45,941 bases of DNA. Source: a virus. The stretch spans positions 1 to 45,941 of IMG/VR virus record IMGVR_UViG_3300044492_000068, one strand, 5' to 3'. Of the stretch, positions 38,681-45,941 are shown piece by piece. The position numbers and the translations under genes were made by a program. Under the pieces are notes generated by a model that saw only the letters and a list, made by a program, of their open reading frames with translations, was not told where the DNA came from and did no database searches. The stretch's first letter is position 1; each line of letters opens with the position of its first letter.

Positions 38681-40720
38681 TCAGCGGGGTTTCAGCCAGT
38701 CGGGCCGGGCCGGGAGCCAGCCAGGGCGGCCGGGCCGGGCGGGCGGCGTCGTCGGCGCCGGTCCGGACGCCGGCGCCGGGTTCGCGGGCGCCGGGCGAGG
38801 CACGAGGCCAGGGCGGAGCGGCGCGACAGGCGGCGGCGTCGGCGCGGCGCCGGGCGCCGTCGCTGGCGACGCGTCGCGACGCGGGCGGTTCAGTCCGAGG
38901 AATTCCGCGCGCGACTCCCAATCCCGATCGTTCGTCCGATCGACGCCCGCGAGGGCGGCCGCGGCCCGCGCGTAGACCCGGCAATCGAGCGCGTGATTCT
39001 GTCGCCCTTTGATGATCTCCCATTCCAGCCGCACGTACCCGCGCCGGTTCTTTCGCGCGATCAGTTGCTCCGCCGTGAGTTGCTTGAACCACTCCTCCGG
39101 GTACTCCGGAAAGCGAACATAGCCGGGCGGATCGGAGCCGTCCTCGTTTTGCTCGAGCCGGAGCCAGCCGTATAGTTCCGACTTCGCGATCCCAACCGAC
39201 ACGGGCCACTGACGGCCGCCGCGTTTCCGTTTCTTCCCGCTGATCATGATTTCGATCGACGTCGGCGTGCCGATCAGAGCGCCGCCGTGATCGTGTCCGC
39301 GAACCGGGATAACGCGCGCCATCGGGTACTTGCCCGCCCACGTGTAGACGGTTTGCGTTCGGTACTGCGAGTCGATCGCGAGGAGCCGGATCGGTTGCTC
39401 GACGTCGGGCGCGTCGGCGTGCGGGAACGTCCGCGCGAGCATCGCGTCGAGCTGCGGCCATGGCCCGCGCTCGAGATCGCTCGTGTCGCCGGGAAGCTCG
39501 CCCGCGTCGATCGACCACGATCGTTTCCCCTTGCCCCATCCGACGATCTCGTACACGAGGCGATCCTTCTGGACGTCGACGCCCGCCGTGAGCACGAGCG
39601 CGCCCGTCGGGATCGTGCCTGTCGGATAGTCGTCGCGGCGGCGATACAGGTACTCCCACTCCGGCGCCTCGCCTTTCGACGTCCACACCTCGCCGAGTAC
39701 GGTATTGATGAAAACCCGGAGCCGCTCCGGATCCTTTTCCGCCTCGACGAACTCCGTCGCGATCTCGCCCCACGAGATCCAGCCGACAGGCGCATAGAGC
39801 GCGTTGAGGTGATAGCTCCGGATCTTCCCGCCGCCGCGCCCTGGCTGCGTCGCGCGCCACTCGCCCGCCGCGAGCATCCCGGTTTTTTGATGGTTGCGGA
39901 TGTACCCGCCACACTCCGAGCATTCATAGACGGCCGCGGGCGCCGGGAGATCGAGCTTCGTCCAGACGAGCCGCGCGAACTCGAGCACCTGGAACGCGCC
40001 GCACATTGGGCACGGGACGAAATACTTCCGCTGATCCCCGCGATCGTGCGCCGCCTCGATCGCGCTGCGCCCGGCGATCGTCGGCGTCGAGATCTTCATC
40101 CGCTTCCGGCGGGCGAACGTGCGCTGACGAACCTCGACGAGCGCGATCGGGGAACCCTCCTCGTCGACGTCGATCGGGTAGCCGTCGATTTCGTCCATGA
40201 GCGCGTATTGCGCTGGCATCGATCGAAGTCCGACGGCGGAATTCGCTCCGGTGATGATCAGGTGCCCGCCTGGAAAACTCTTTTCGAGAACGGTGTTCTC
40301 AGAGTCGCGCGACTTCGCCGGGCCGATCTTCTCTGCGATCGACGGGCTCGTCGTCGTGAGCGGCGCGACGCGTTGACGGGATCCACGCTTCGCCGTTTCG
40401 ACCGTCGGCCACACGAGGATCACGGGACCCGGCGCGTGATCGATGATGTAGCCGAGCGCGTTGAGGAGCGCCTCCGTCGCGCCGATCTGGCTCGCCTTCA
40501 TGAACACGATCTCCTCGACGTCGGAGCGTGAGGAAAACGCGTCCATGATTTCGCGGAGGTACGGCGTCCGGTCGGTGCGCCACGGTCCCGGTTCCGCGCT
40601 CGACTTTTTCGGGAGCTTCCGGTGCGAGTCGGCCCACTCGCTCACGGTGAGGACAGCATCGGGCCGGATGCCGTTCGCGCGCGCCTGGCGGATCTCGCGT
40701 GCGGCGGCGGCGTCGCTCAC
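38681..40720 (-). CDS. terL: Terminase large subunit (lambda GpA family)
   Basis: 679 residues. ATPase domain: Walker A-like KASQIGATE (75-83) and Walker B ALMDEID (173-179). A zinc knuckle (CPMCGAF and CSECGGY) follows. The nuclease domain includes GVDVQKDRLVYEIVGWGKGKRSW, typical of GpA. It packages DNA into the prohead and cuts concatemers. A long disordered Pro/Ala tail (from about residue 620) is unusual and contains many GPA/PAP repeats. ATG overlaps the small subunit stop. Confidence 0.95.
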   Translation of the reverse strand: MSDAAAAREIRQARANGIRPDAVLTVSEWADSHRKLPKKSSAEPGPWRTDRTPYLREIMDAFSSRSDVEEIVFMKASQIGATEALLNALGYIIDHAPGPVILVWPTVETAKRGSRQRVAPLTTTSPSIAEKIGPAKSRDSENTVLEKSFPGGHLIITGANSAVGLRSMPAQYALMDEIDGYPIDVDEEGSPIALVEVRQRTFARRKRMKISTPTIAGRSAIEAAHDRGDQRKYFVPCPMCGAFQVLEFARLVWTKLDLPAPAAVYECSECGGYIRNHQKTGMLAAGEWRATQPGRGGGKIRSYHLNALYAPVGWISWGEIATEFVEAEKDPERLRVFINTVLGEVWTSKGEAPEWEYLYRRRDDYPTGTIPTGALVLTAGVDVQKDRLVYEIVGWGKGKRSWSIDAGELPGDTSDLERGPWPQLDAMLARTFPHADAPDVEQPIRLLAIDSQYRTQTVYTWAGKYPMARVIPVRGHDHGGALIGTPTSIEIMISGKKRKRGGRQWPVSVGIAKSELYGWLRLEQNEDGSDPPGYVRFPEYPEEWFKQLTAEQLIARKNRRGYVRLEWEIIKGRQNHALDCRVYARAAAALAGVDRTNDRDWESRAEFLGLNRPRRDASPATAPGAAPTPPPVAPLRPGLVPRPAPANPAPASGPAPTTPPARPGRPGWLPARPDWLKPR

Positions 40721-41307
40721 TCGCCGGCGGCCTCGAGCCGATCCGCCGCCTCGCCGAGCGCCTCGCGGATCGCGTCGTCGAGGCGCGTGAAGATCTTCCC
40801 CGGATCGGTTTCGGCGGCGAGCTCTGCGGAGATCCGGGCCGGGAGGTTCAGCAAGGTTTCACGGATGATACGGGAACTCTCAAACGCTTCCCGCTTCGCC
40901 GCCTTGACGTCGATCGTGAGGCCCGCCCGGAGATCGTTGTCGATCTTGAGCCGACGATGCCGCTCCATCGTCGCCATACGCGACGCCTCGCTGAGCGACT
41001 GACGATCGCCGCCGACGTCAGGCCCGGGCGGAACCTTCGCGGCGTTCGCGTCCCATGCGACGCGCGCGGCGTCGGCGTCGGTGATCACTTGCTTTCTCCC
41101 GCTGCGCGAGAGCCCGACGCACGTCGACGGGATCCGGCCCGACGCGATCCCCTTCCGCACCGCTTTCTCGTCGACGTTCACGAGACGGCCGAACGCGGCG
41201 ATCGATGTCTCGACGAGCGTCGGCGTCGCGGCTGCCGTCCGTGACGGCGGCGCGGGTTTCCGCTTCCGCTTGCCCTTCGTCGCTCGAGCCGATCGGCGAC
41301 GCGTCAC
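40717..41307 (-). CDS. terS: Terminase small subunit (Nu1-like)
   Basis: 196 residues, GTG start overlapping the upstream TGA. After a basic N-terminus (RRRSARATKGKRKRK) comes a winged-helix DNA-binding part (TSIAAFGRLVNVDEKAVRKGIASGRIP, VGLSRSGRKQVITDADAARVAWDANA) as in Nu1/gpNu1-like proteins, and a C-terminal helical part (MATMERHRRLKIDNDLRAGL, SSRIIRETLLNLPARISAELAAE) for binding the large subunit. Confidence 0.85.
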   Translation of the reverse strand: MTRRRSARATKGKRKRKPAPPSRTAAATPTLVETSIAAFGRLVNVDEKAVRKGIASGRIPSTCVGLSRSGRKQVITDADAARVAWDANAAKVPPGPDVGGDRQSLSEASRMATMERHRRLKIDNDLRAGLTIDVKAAKREAFESSRIIRETLLNLPARISAELAAETDPGKIFTRLDDAIREALGEAADRLEAAGE

Positions 41308-42047
41308 GCCCGCCGCCCTTCCGTCGTTCCTGGAACTGGCGACGCCTCGACGTCGTACCGGCGCCGGGCGACGTCCTCCGGCGGCGTCGCTGCGGTCCTG
41401 CGCGACAGCTCCGCCCACGCGCGCGAAACCGCTCCGGTCCCGGGGAACAAATCCTCGAGCGTGTCGCCGGGGAGCATCCCGAGGAGATCGAACAGCCAGG
41501 CACAGAACGCGATCGGCTTGCGCCCCGGGAGTCGCCCGGCGCCGCGCGCCGGCGCTGCGCGGAGCCAGTCCCGCTTGCCGGGCCGGAGTCGTCGCCCTGG
41601 CACGACGATCACGGGTTCCCACGTGTTGTGTAGGCCGTAGGTTCGCGAGCACGCGCCGATCGGCTTGACCCACGCGCACACGCGAGCGGCCGGAGGACAG
41701 AGCGGGAGGAGATCGCGGAGCGACGCCGCCGACGTCGAGAGCGCCCAACCTAGACACGCGCCCGCCGCGCGCGCCGCCTCAAGCTCCGCGATCAGCCGCG
41801 GGAAGTCCACCTCGCCCGCGTACGTCGGTTCGCCCCGGTAGTACTTCGCCGCGAGGCCGGGATAGGGAGGATCAGCGTATCGGAACGATCCCGGCGCCGT
41901 CGCGCCGTCGCTCGTGGCCACCGCGCCGGATCGTTTGCGGAGCCGGAACGCCGATTGTCGACACGCCTTAGAACAGAACCGTCGCGAGCTGCTCTGAGCG
42001 ACGCCGGGGATCTCCCCCTTGCACCATTGGCAGATCAATCGACACAC
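41304..42047 (-). CDS. Zinc-ribbon DNA methyltransferase with DPPY
   Basis: 247 residues. An N-terminal zinc motif (C6-x2-C9 and C25-x3-C29, in CQWC and RFCSKACRQS) precedes a methyltransferase: DPPY at 59-62 in RYADPPYPGLAAKYY and EDLFPGTGAVSRAW near residue 210 (a variant of the SAM-binding FxGxG loop). DPPY marks amino (N6-adenine or N4-cytosine) methylation. The methyltransferase is short, so the target-recognition part may be small or borrowed. The gene overlaps the PAPS-reductase-like gene by 13 bases. Confidence 0.75.
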   Translation of the reverse strand: MCRLICQWCKGEIPGVAQSSSRRFCSKACRQSAFRLRKRSGAVATSDGATAPGSFRYADPPYPGLAAKYYRGEPTYAGEVDFPRLIAELEAARAAGACLGWALSTSAASLRDLLPLCPPAARVCAWVKPIGACSRTYGLHNTWEPVIVVPGRRLRPGKRDWLRAAPARGAGRLPGRKPIAFCAWLFDLLGMLPGDTLEDLFPGTGAVSRAWAELSRRTAATPPEDVARRRYDVEASPVPGTTEGRRA

Positions 42048-42751
42048 ACGCGACAGCGTTCGTACTGCCGAAACAATTCCATTTGAACGTCGGCGCCTCG
42101 CGGGACGTCGCCCGCCTCGAAACGCGCGCGGAGATCCTTGAGCGCGGCGGGCCAGGTGTCACGGCCCGGGGATCGGAACGTGTGCCCGTGTCGCTCCTCG
42201 AGCAACTCGCCGCGCGCCCACTCCTCCGGATCGGCCCGCCACAGTTCCCACCATTCGCCGAGCTGCTGGTCGTAACAGAGTTTGCAGTTCGTGCGCTGCG
42301 GCGGATGGACGTCGCGCGAGTCGAGGTACTGGAGCACGGCCCGCCGGTTCCATCCCCACTCGCGGAGCGGATAGCGGTACGTCGCATAGCTCCCGTAAAT
42401 CCCGCCGCGATCCTCCTCGTCGGCCCGGAGCCCGACGGAGAGCGTGATCGGATCGGTCTGCTCGAGTAGCCAGGCGATACAGGGCTCGATCTTGATCTGC
42501 CGCGTGCACCATCGCTGCCGCCAGTTCGGGAGCGCGCCGTGGTGCTCGATCCAGAACATGAGCGACCGATTCGCCGGGCGGATGATCGGGCGGGAGATCG
42601 CGGCGGCGACGGCCTCGACGTGATCGAATAGCGCGGCGGGTTCGTTCCCGGCTGGCGTGAACAGCAGGGAGAATTCCTCCCCAAGCTCCGCGAGCCGGAG
42701 CGCCATCGCCGTTGAGTCGTTTCCGCCGCTGAACGCGAGAACCGATCTCAT
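42035..42751 (-). CDS. PAPS reductase-like (adenine nucleotide alpha-hydrolase) protein
   Basis: 238 residues. SGGNDS (8-13) is the PP-loop of N-type ATP pyrophosphatases. Cysteines in RWCTRQIKIEPC and TNCKLCYDQ may bind an iron-sulfur cluster. The combination is typical of phage PAPS-reductase-like proteins, related to DndC; here no dnd genes accompany it. Role unknown; sulfur chemistry on nucleic acid is a speculation. Confidence 0.8.
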   Translation of the reverse strand: MRSVLAFSGGNDSTAMALRLAELGEEFSLLFTPAGNEPAALFDHVEAVAAAISRPIIRPANRSLMFWIEHHGALPNWRQRWCTRQIKIEPCIAWLLEQTDPITLSVGLRADEEDRGGIYGSYATYRYPLREWGWNRRAVLQYLDSRDVHPPQRTNCKLCYDQQLGEWWELWRADPEEWARGELLEERHGHTFRSPGRDTWPAALKDLRARFEAGDVPRGADVQMELFRQYERCRVCVD

Positions 42752-43089
42752 GAGAGGTACTCGAAAGCGATCCGGGTGACGATCTGATCGCGGCGGCCGC
42801 CGTTTGCGCGTTTGTAGAACGCGACGAACTCGCGCGGCGTGAGGTTCGGGAAACCCTCCCGGTAGACATCTTGCGGCGTGATGTCGCCGAGCACGACGCG
42901 ATCGACGGCCGTGAACCGGATCGGCCCGCCGATCTTCTCGACGTGCTCCCCTTTCGGGATCCCCTGCGACTTGACGACGGGCTGAACGATCATCCCGACG
43001 CGCGCGAACCGCCAGCCGGATCGGCGCGTGACGGTTTTTCGCCGAGCCCGAACCTGTTCCGTCGTGAGCGCGAACGACATATTCCGCAC
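42748..43089 (-). CDS. ASCH domain protein
   Basis: 113 residues, GTG start. MRNMSFALTTEQVRARRKTVTRRSGWRF, then KGEHVEKIGGPIRFTAVDRVVLGDITPQDVYREGFPNLTPREFV, is the pattern of phage ASCH domain proteins, which have a PUA-like fold and are thought to bind RNA or modified nucleotides. It is followed immediately by the PAPS-reductase-like gene with a 4-base overlap. Confidence 0.82.
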   Translation of the reverse strand: MRNMSFALTTEQVRARRKTVTRRSGWRFARVGMIVQPVVKSQGIPKGEHVEKIGGPIRFTAVDRVVLGDITPQDVYREGFPNLTPREFVAFYKRANGGRRDQIVTRIAFEYLS

Positions 43090-43090
43090 G

Positions 43091-43420
43091 TCAGGATCTC
43101 GACAGGAGCGCGCGGAGGCGCGCCACGTGAACCCTGGCGGCGTCGCGCGCGGCCGCGACGTTCTCGAAACCCGGATACTCCTCGAGGAGCGCGTCGGCGC
43201 CGACGATCAGGACGTCGAGCGCCTCAAGCACGTCGCACGGTTCGCCGACGCCGAGCACGCGCTCAAGCGTCACGCCCTCGCGCGCGGGCGGCCAGAACAG
43301 CACCTCGTCTTGCTGCTCGAGGTACCCCCGGTGATCGCCGTCGTGCCCGGTCGCTTTGTCGCACACGAGCGCCGACGCGCCGGGAACGGAGCGCGTCGCG
43401 CCGCATGTATCAGCCGCCAT
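43091..43420 (-). CDS. Hypothetical protein
   Basis: 109 residues. The N-terminus contains DTCGATRS and LVCDKATGHDGDHRGYLE, a Cys/His pattern common in short phage proteins and likely to bind zinc. The C-terminal half is helical (AARDAARVHVARLRALL). Function unknown. Confidence 0.6.
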   Translation of the reverse strand: MAADTCGATRSVPGASALVCDKATGHDGDHRGYLEQQDEVLFWPPAREGVTLERVLGVGEPCDVLEALDVLIVGADALLEEYPGFENVAAARDAARVHVARLRALLSRS

Positions 43421-43865
43421 GGTTCGCCCCCTTGATCGCCGCGAATAGCTTCCGCCCGCCGTCGTGCACCTCGACGATCGCCGTGAGGGTTCCGTCCTGA
43501 GAGATCCGCACGTCGCGGATCTTCCCGAGCGAGGGACCCGGGCCAGTCGTCGGCGGCCCGCCCTCCTCGTCGTGTTCCCCGCGGAGATAGGCGGCGAACC
43601 ATCGCCCGGAATTACAGGCGCCGTCGCCCTCGCGTCGACACGTCGAGCACGTCTGGAAATGGAACGCCGCGTCCTCGAGCCGGGAGGCCCGGGCGCGGAG
43701 GACGTCGCGGCCGCGCGCGGCGATCCGGTTCCGCGCCTCGAGCGCGAGGCCCGCGAGGACGTCGCCCACGTGTCGGAGATCTTCGGGGATCGCCAGGCCG
43801 ATCCGGTTCGCGGCCAGCTCGATCGCCTCGAGCAATTCGGAGTCGCTCAGTCGTTCGGGTTTCAT
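43410..43865 (-). CDS. Hypothetical protein with CxxC
   Basis: 151 residues. The helical N-terminus (LSDSELLEAIELAANRIG), a CSTCRREGDGACNSGRWF motif and a C-terminal beta part (ISQDGTLTAIVEVHDGGR). The Cys could bind zinc. Unknown. Confidence 0.62.
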   Translation of the reverse strand: MKPERLSDSELLEAIELAANRIGLAIPEDLRHVGDVLAGLALEARNRIAARGRDVLRARASRLEDAAFHFQTCSTCRREGDGACNSGRWFAAYLRGEHDEEGGPPTTGPGPSLGKIRDVRISQDGTLTAIVEVHDGGRKLFAAIKGANHGG

Positions 43866-44155
43866 GGTTTCGCCTCACGCCGCGCGAGAGGCTCGAGCGT
43901 CACGGGATCGAGCCCCTCCCGGCAAACTATGCACGTGTCGTTCTCCTCACGCGTCCGGTAGAAACACGACGAGCGGGATCCGCCGTGACGGGTGAACGGA
44001 ACCCGACACGACGGACAGACGACGACGCGCGACGCCGGCGGGAGCGCGCGAGCGGCCTCGACGCTGCGCCGTTCGTCGCGCGCGATCAATCGCTCGAGGA
44101 GCCAGTCAGGGATCCAGATCGGGAGGCCGACGCCGCGGAACTTCGCGACGATCAT
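43862..44155 (-). CDS. Small zinc-finger-like protein
   Basis: 97 residues starting MIVAKFRGVGLPIWIPDWLLERLI; the start shares one base with the previous stop (TGATG). VCPSCRVPFTRHGGSRSSCFYRTREENDTCIVC holds five Cys and a His, a probable zinc ribbon. Unknown. Confidence 0.62.
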   Translation of the reverse strand: MIVAKFRGVGLPIWIPDWLLERLIARDERRSVEAARALPPASRVVVCPSCRVPFTRHGGSRSSCFYRTREENDTCIVCREGLDPVTLEPLARREAKP

Positions 44156-44385
44156 CAGATCCCCTCGCGGAGTTTGAACAGGCGGATGTAGTCGCCGATC
44201 TCGCGATCGAGCGCCTGGAGCCGGGCCTCCGCTGCGGCCTCGTCGAGCGTCGCGGCCTCGAGCATCGCCGAGTACATGGACGTCGCGCCGGAGTAGAACG
44301 CGCGTTTCGTCTCCTCGACCTGAACCTCGCCCGCGTCGGCCGGGAGGACGTTCGCGACGTAGCTCGCCCACGCTTCGCCGATCAT
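44155..44385 (-). CDS. Small hypothetical protein
   Basis: 76 residues, start overlapping the upstream stop. Wholly helical (WASYVANVLPADAGEVQVEETKRAF, AAAEARLQALDREIGDYIRLF). The pattern recalls phage proteins of unknown function. The frame extends upstream, but the ATGA overlap supports this start. Confidence 0.62.
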   Translation of the reverse strand: MIGEAWASYVANVLPADAGEVQVEETKRAFYSGATSMYSAMLEAATLDEAAAEARLQALDREIGDYIRLFKLREGI

Positions 44386-44708
44386 TCGCTCGCCTCGATC
44401 AGAGCGCGCGCGGCGGCGACGTTCTCTGGATGGTGGAGCCATTGCTGGATCGTCGCGAGCTTTTTGATCCGCGCGTTCTCGAGGGCGCCGACGTCGACGA
44501 TCAGCCGCTCGAGGAGGAGATCGATCGCCGCGCGCACGTGCCCGATCTCAAGCTCCAACCGCTCGCGATTGTCGAGCGCGCCGTACCTTCTATCGAGTCC
44601 GTGACGGCCGATCTTGCCGATCTCCTGTAGTACCTCGCCGAGCTCCTCGACTAGATGATCGAACAGCTCGCGATCCGCCGGCGTCGGGTAGTTGACTTCT
44701 CCGTTCAT
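44382..44708 (-). CDS. MazG-like nucleotide pyrophosphohydrolase candidate
   Basis: 108 residues. LFDHLVEELGEVLQEIGKIGRHGLD (residues 16-40) has the EExxExxxxxxKxxRHG layout of MazG-like phage proteins, where paired acids bind metal. The later acidic pair (ELEIGHVRAAIDLLLERL) resembles the family second helix. The likely role would be hydrolysis of NTPs or alarmones. The usual EExxE is spread here as E23-E24-x2-E27. Moderately sure. Confidence 0.6.
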   Translation of the reverse strand: MNGEVNYPTPADRELFDHLVEELGEVLQEIGKIGRHGLDRRYGALDNRERLELEIGHVRAAIDLLLERLIVDVGALENARIKKLATIQQWLHHPENVAAARALIEASE

Positions 44709-45247
44709 GGTTTCCCTTCCGGAATGAGGAGAGCAAACGCGCCGGAGAGCGGACCCGTCTCGACGATCTCGACGCTCGCGCGATAGACGTCGGCCAGTCG
44801 AGCGATCGAGGGCCGGAGCGGCGGCGACGATACCTTGTGATCCTCCGTCGGGATCAGGACGGCCCGGCATCGCTGCAGGCAGTACTCCAAAACGACGGGA
44901 CGGCGCGGCGTGTCGTGCGGCCCGTCGATCAGGGCGAGATCGTAGCGGTTCCCGTCGAGCGCCGGGATCGTCAGGGGATCCGCCCACGTGTAGGCGCGAA
45001 CCTCGACGACGCCGGCGAACTTCATTCCCAGGCGCCGCCGGTAGACGTCGAGCCACTTCGGATCGTCCTCGCACGTGTCGATCGTTGTCGCGCCGCCCTC
45101 GACGAGCGCGAGCGTCGACGAGCCCGGGCCGAACTCGAGAACCGTCCGCGCCGCGAGGGCGCGAACGGTTCCGAGGACAGCCGCATAGTCGGCGAAGCTC
45201 CACCAGTGTTTCTCGACGGGATAGAGCACGAACGGCGGCGGCGCCAT
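44705..45247 (-). CDS. Class I SAM-dependent methyltransferase
   Basis: 180 residues from the ATG at 45247, 5 bases after the upstream stop. VLEFGPGSSTLAL (about residues 38-50) is motif I, TIDTCEDDPKW the acidic loop after strand 2, and YDLALIDGPHDTPRRPVVLEYCL the strand 4-5 region. The family resembles Methyltransf_24-type O-methyltransferases. It may modify a sugar or small molecule rather than DNA, and so could work with the glycan cassette (inference). Confidence 0.72.
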   Translation of the reverse strand: MAPPPFVLYPVEKHWWSFADYAAVLGTVRALAARTVLEFGPGSSTLALVEGGATTIDTCEDDPKWLDVYRRRLGMKFAGVVEVRAYTWADPLTIPALDGNRYDLALIDGPHDTPRRPVVLEYCLQRCRAVLIPTEDHKVSSPPLRPSIARLADVYRASVEIVETGPLSGAFALLIPEGKP

Positions 45248-45252
45248 GGTGA

Positions 45253-45591
45253 TCACGTTCGGAGCTCGCACGTCGGCGCCTCCGCTGTAACCCACGCCGA
45301 TCGCGGGTTGCCGTTGTCGACCTCGACGTGCGCGCCGAGCGCCCATCCGACGAGCGACGGCGCGCCGATCGGGATCAGTCCGCGAGGGTAGTCGACGAGG
45401 ATCCGCTGACATCGCTCGCAGAGCTGCAGGCCGTGCTCGTCGAGCGCCCCGGCGACGTGGATCCCGGGGATCACTATGACGGGCGCGCCGAGCGTGTCGC
45501 GTTCGCCGACGTGATCGAACGTGTCGAGGTTTGGATCCCTCGACCACTGTTCCCCGTCGCTCACTGGCCCCGCGCCCGGCGGCCGTGTCAC
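45253..45591 (-). CDS. Hypothetical protein with CxxC
   Basis: 112 residues, GTG start overlapping the upstream TGA. A beta-rich middle (LGAPVIVIPGIHVAGALDEHGLQLCERCQRILVDYPRG) contains CERC; a further Cys ends the protein. The start has a one-mismatch copy of the recurrent RBS element. Unknown. Confidence 0.6.
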   Translation of the reverse strand: MTRPPGAGPVSDGEQWSRDPNLDTFDHVGERDTLGAPVIVIPGIHVAGALDEHGLQLCERCQRILVDYPRGLIPIGAPSLVGWALGAHVEVDNGNPRSAWVTAEAPTCELRT

Positions 45592-45854
45592 TGGCGCCGT
45601 TCCTTTCGTCCGCGTTCGGTTTCCTCGCGGGCCGCCTGGACGATCCGATCGATCTTCGTGTCGGTCGTCGTCGCCGGAGCTGCGGCCTCCTGAACCGGAG
45701 CCGCCGCGGCCGTCGGCGTCGCCGTGAGTCGGCCGATCGCCGCCTTCGACATCTCACGCGCGCGATCCGTCGAACCCTCGAAATCGCGGATCTCCTCGAG
45801 CCATGCGAGGACGGGATCGGCGCTCGCGTTCTGCCCTTCGTTTTCATTCGCCAT
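45588..45854 (-). CDS. Small hypothetical protein at the head of the late operon
   Basis: 88 residues with a helical N-terminus (SADPVLAWLEEIRDFEGST), an Ala/Pro/Thr-rich linker and a basic helix at the C-terminus (RIVQAAREETERGRKERRQ). The ATG has a perfect AGGAGG 5 bases upstream, overlapped by a leader hairpin. It is the first gene seen of the long leftward operon. Unknown function. Confidence 0.7.
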   Translation of the reverse strand: MANENEGQNASADPVLAWLEEIRDFEGSTDRAREMSKAAIGRLTATPTAAAAPVQEAAAPATTTDTKIDRIVQAAREETERGRKERRQ

Positions 45855-45864
45855 CGGAACCTCC

Positions 45865-45884
45865 TGATCCGGAGAACCGGATCA
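45865..45884. promoter_or_regulatory. 8-bp leader hairpin touching the ribosome binding site
   Basis: TGATCCGG (45865-45872) pairs perfectly with CCGGATCA (45877-45884) around a 4-base loop. The RBS (45860-45865) abuts the foot of the stem, so folding could limit translation of the first gene, or the twofold DNA site could be an operator. AT-rich sequence lies beyond it toward the right edge; no convincing -35/-10 pair was found. Confidence 0.55.
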
Positions 45885-45941
45885 CAAAAACCGGACCTAA
45901 AAACAATCCTGAAACTAGCGCTCGTTTGCGCCCCGCTCGCC

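Noticed and set aside
38622-38975. Plus-strand frame starting MFHVEQFRN
   Set aside because: The MFHVEQ start is only the translation of the parS site, and the rest is antisense to the terminase gene.
39287-40531. 414-codon plus-strand frame opposite the large terminase
   Set aside because: Antisense of a gene with strong Walker motifs; composition typical of shadows.
42035-42751. DndC-type DNA phosphorothioation
   Set aside because: Only a PAPS-reductase-like gene is present; no dndA, B, D or E genes are in the window.
43862-44371. 169-codon frame starting upstream of the zinc-finger gene
   Set aside because: The upstream part overlaps two coupled genes; the ATG at 44155 fits the stop-start overlap.
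1-45941. tRNA genes, rRNA genes, insertion sequences, CRISPR arrays, integrase and attachment sites
   Set aside because: None was found by reading; no cloverleaf, transposase or recombinase motif was recognised.

Overview
This window is most of a high-GC, lambda-like tailed-phage genome (siphovirus type gene content), either a free phage or a prophage fragment. The call rests on a collinear set of morphogenesis genes: small terminase, GpA-type large terminase, gpW-like protein, lambda-family portal, prohead protease fused to major capsid protein, DUF2190-like decoration protein, gpZ-like protein, tail tube, tail assembly chaperones with a probable -1 frameshift, tape measure, and a large tail hub/fibre. 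Every convincing gene is on the minus strand, so the map is transcribed from right to left. No integrase, tRNA, rRNA, IS element or CRISPR array was seen. The host cannot be named. Base composition, GTG starts and a perfect bacterial parS sequence point to a high-GC bacterium with a ParABS system.

Right end to left: (1) 45854-43091 is a tightly overlapped set of small genes before the terminase, including a class I SAM methyltransferase and a MazG-like protein, led by a strong RBS and an 8-bp leader hairpin. (2) 43089-41304 holds an ASCH protein, a PAPS-reductase-like enzyme and a Zn-ribbon DPPY methyltransferase. (3) 41307-38681 is the terminase pair, followed by a 229-bp spacer carrying parS. 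(4) 38451-30234 is the head module, interrupted between gpW and portal by four overlapping glycan genes (38218-34514), one of them a glycosyltransferase-methyltransferase-PIG-L fusion. (5) 30215-20011 is the connector and tail module. (6) 19978-13478 is lysis and polysaccharide-acting genes: membrane proteins, a secreted beta-helix protein, a lytic transglycosylase, a large multidomain secretion/tail-associated protein, and a glycoside-hydrolase-like protein. Two strong hairpins close this module. (7) 13365-11933 is a DNA methyltransferase and a conserved-looking unknown, ending in a strong GC hairpin.

(8) At 11827-11855 a near-ideal promoter, with an operator inside it, begins the second transcription unit (11816-54). 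This unit contains a small Cro/CI-type HTH protein, a C5 DNA methyltransferase with an unusual second open frame, a phage Dam-type methyltransferase, a recombination-like protein plus Cas4/RecB-like nuclease, a replication-initiation-like protein, a RusA resolvase, a metallopeptidase-like protein whose catalytic Glu appears to be Gln, and a lipoprotein.

The most notable points are the glycan cassette with its triple fusion inside the head genes, the parS site, the apparent dual coding of the C5 methyltransferase region, and the compact operator-promoter. Functions are inferred from motifs read by eye. No database search was run.
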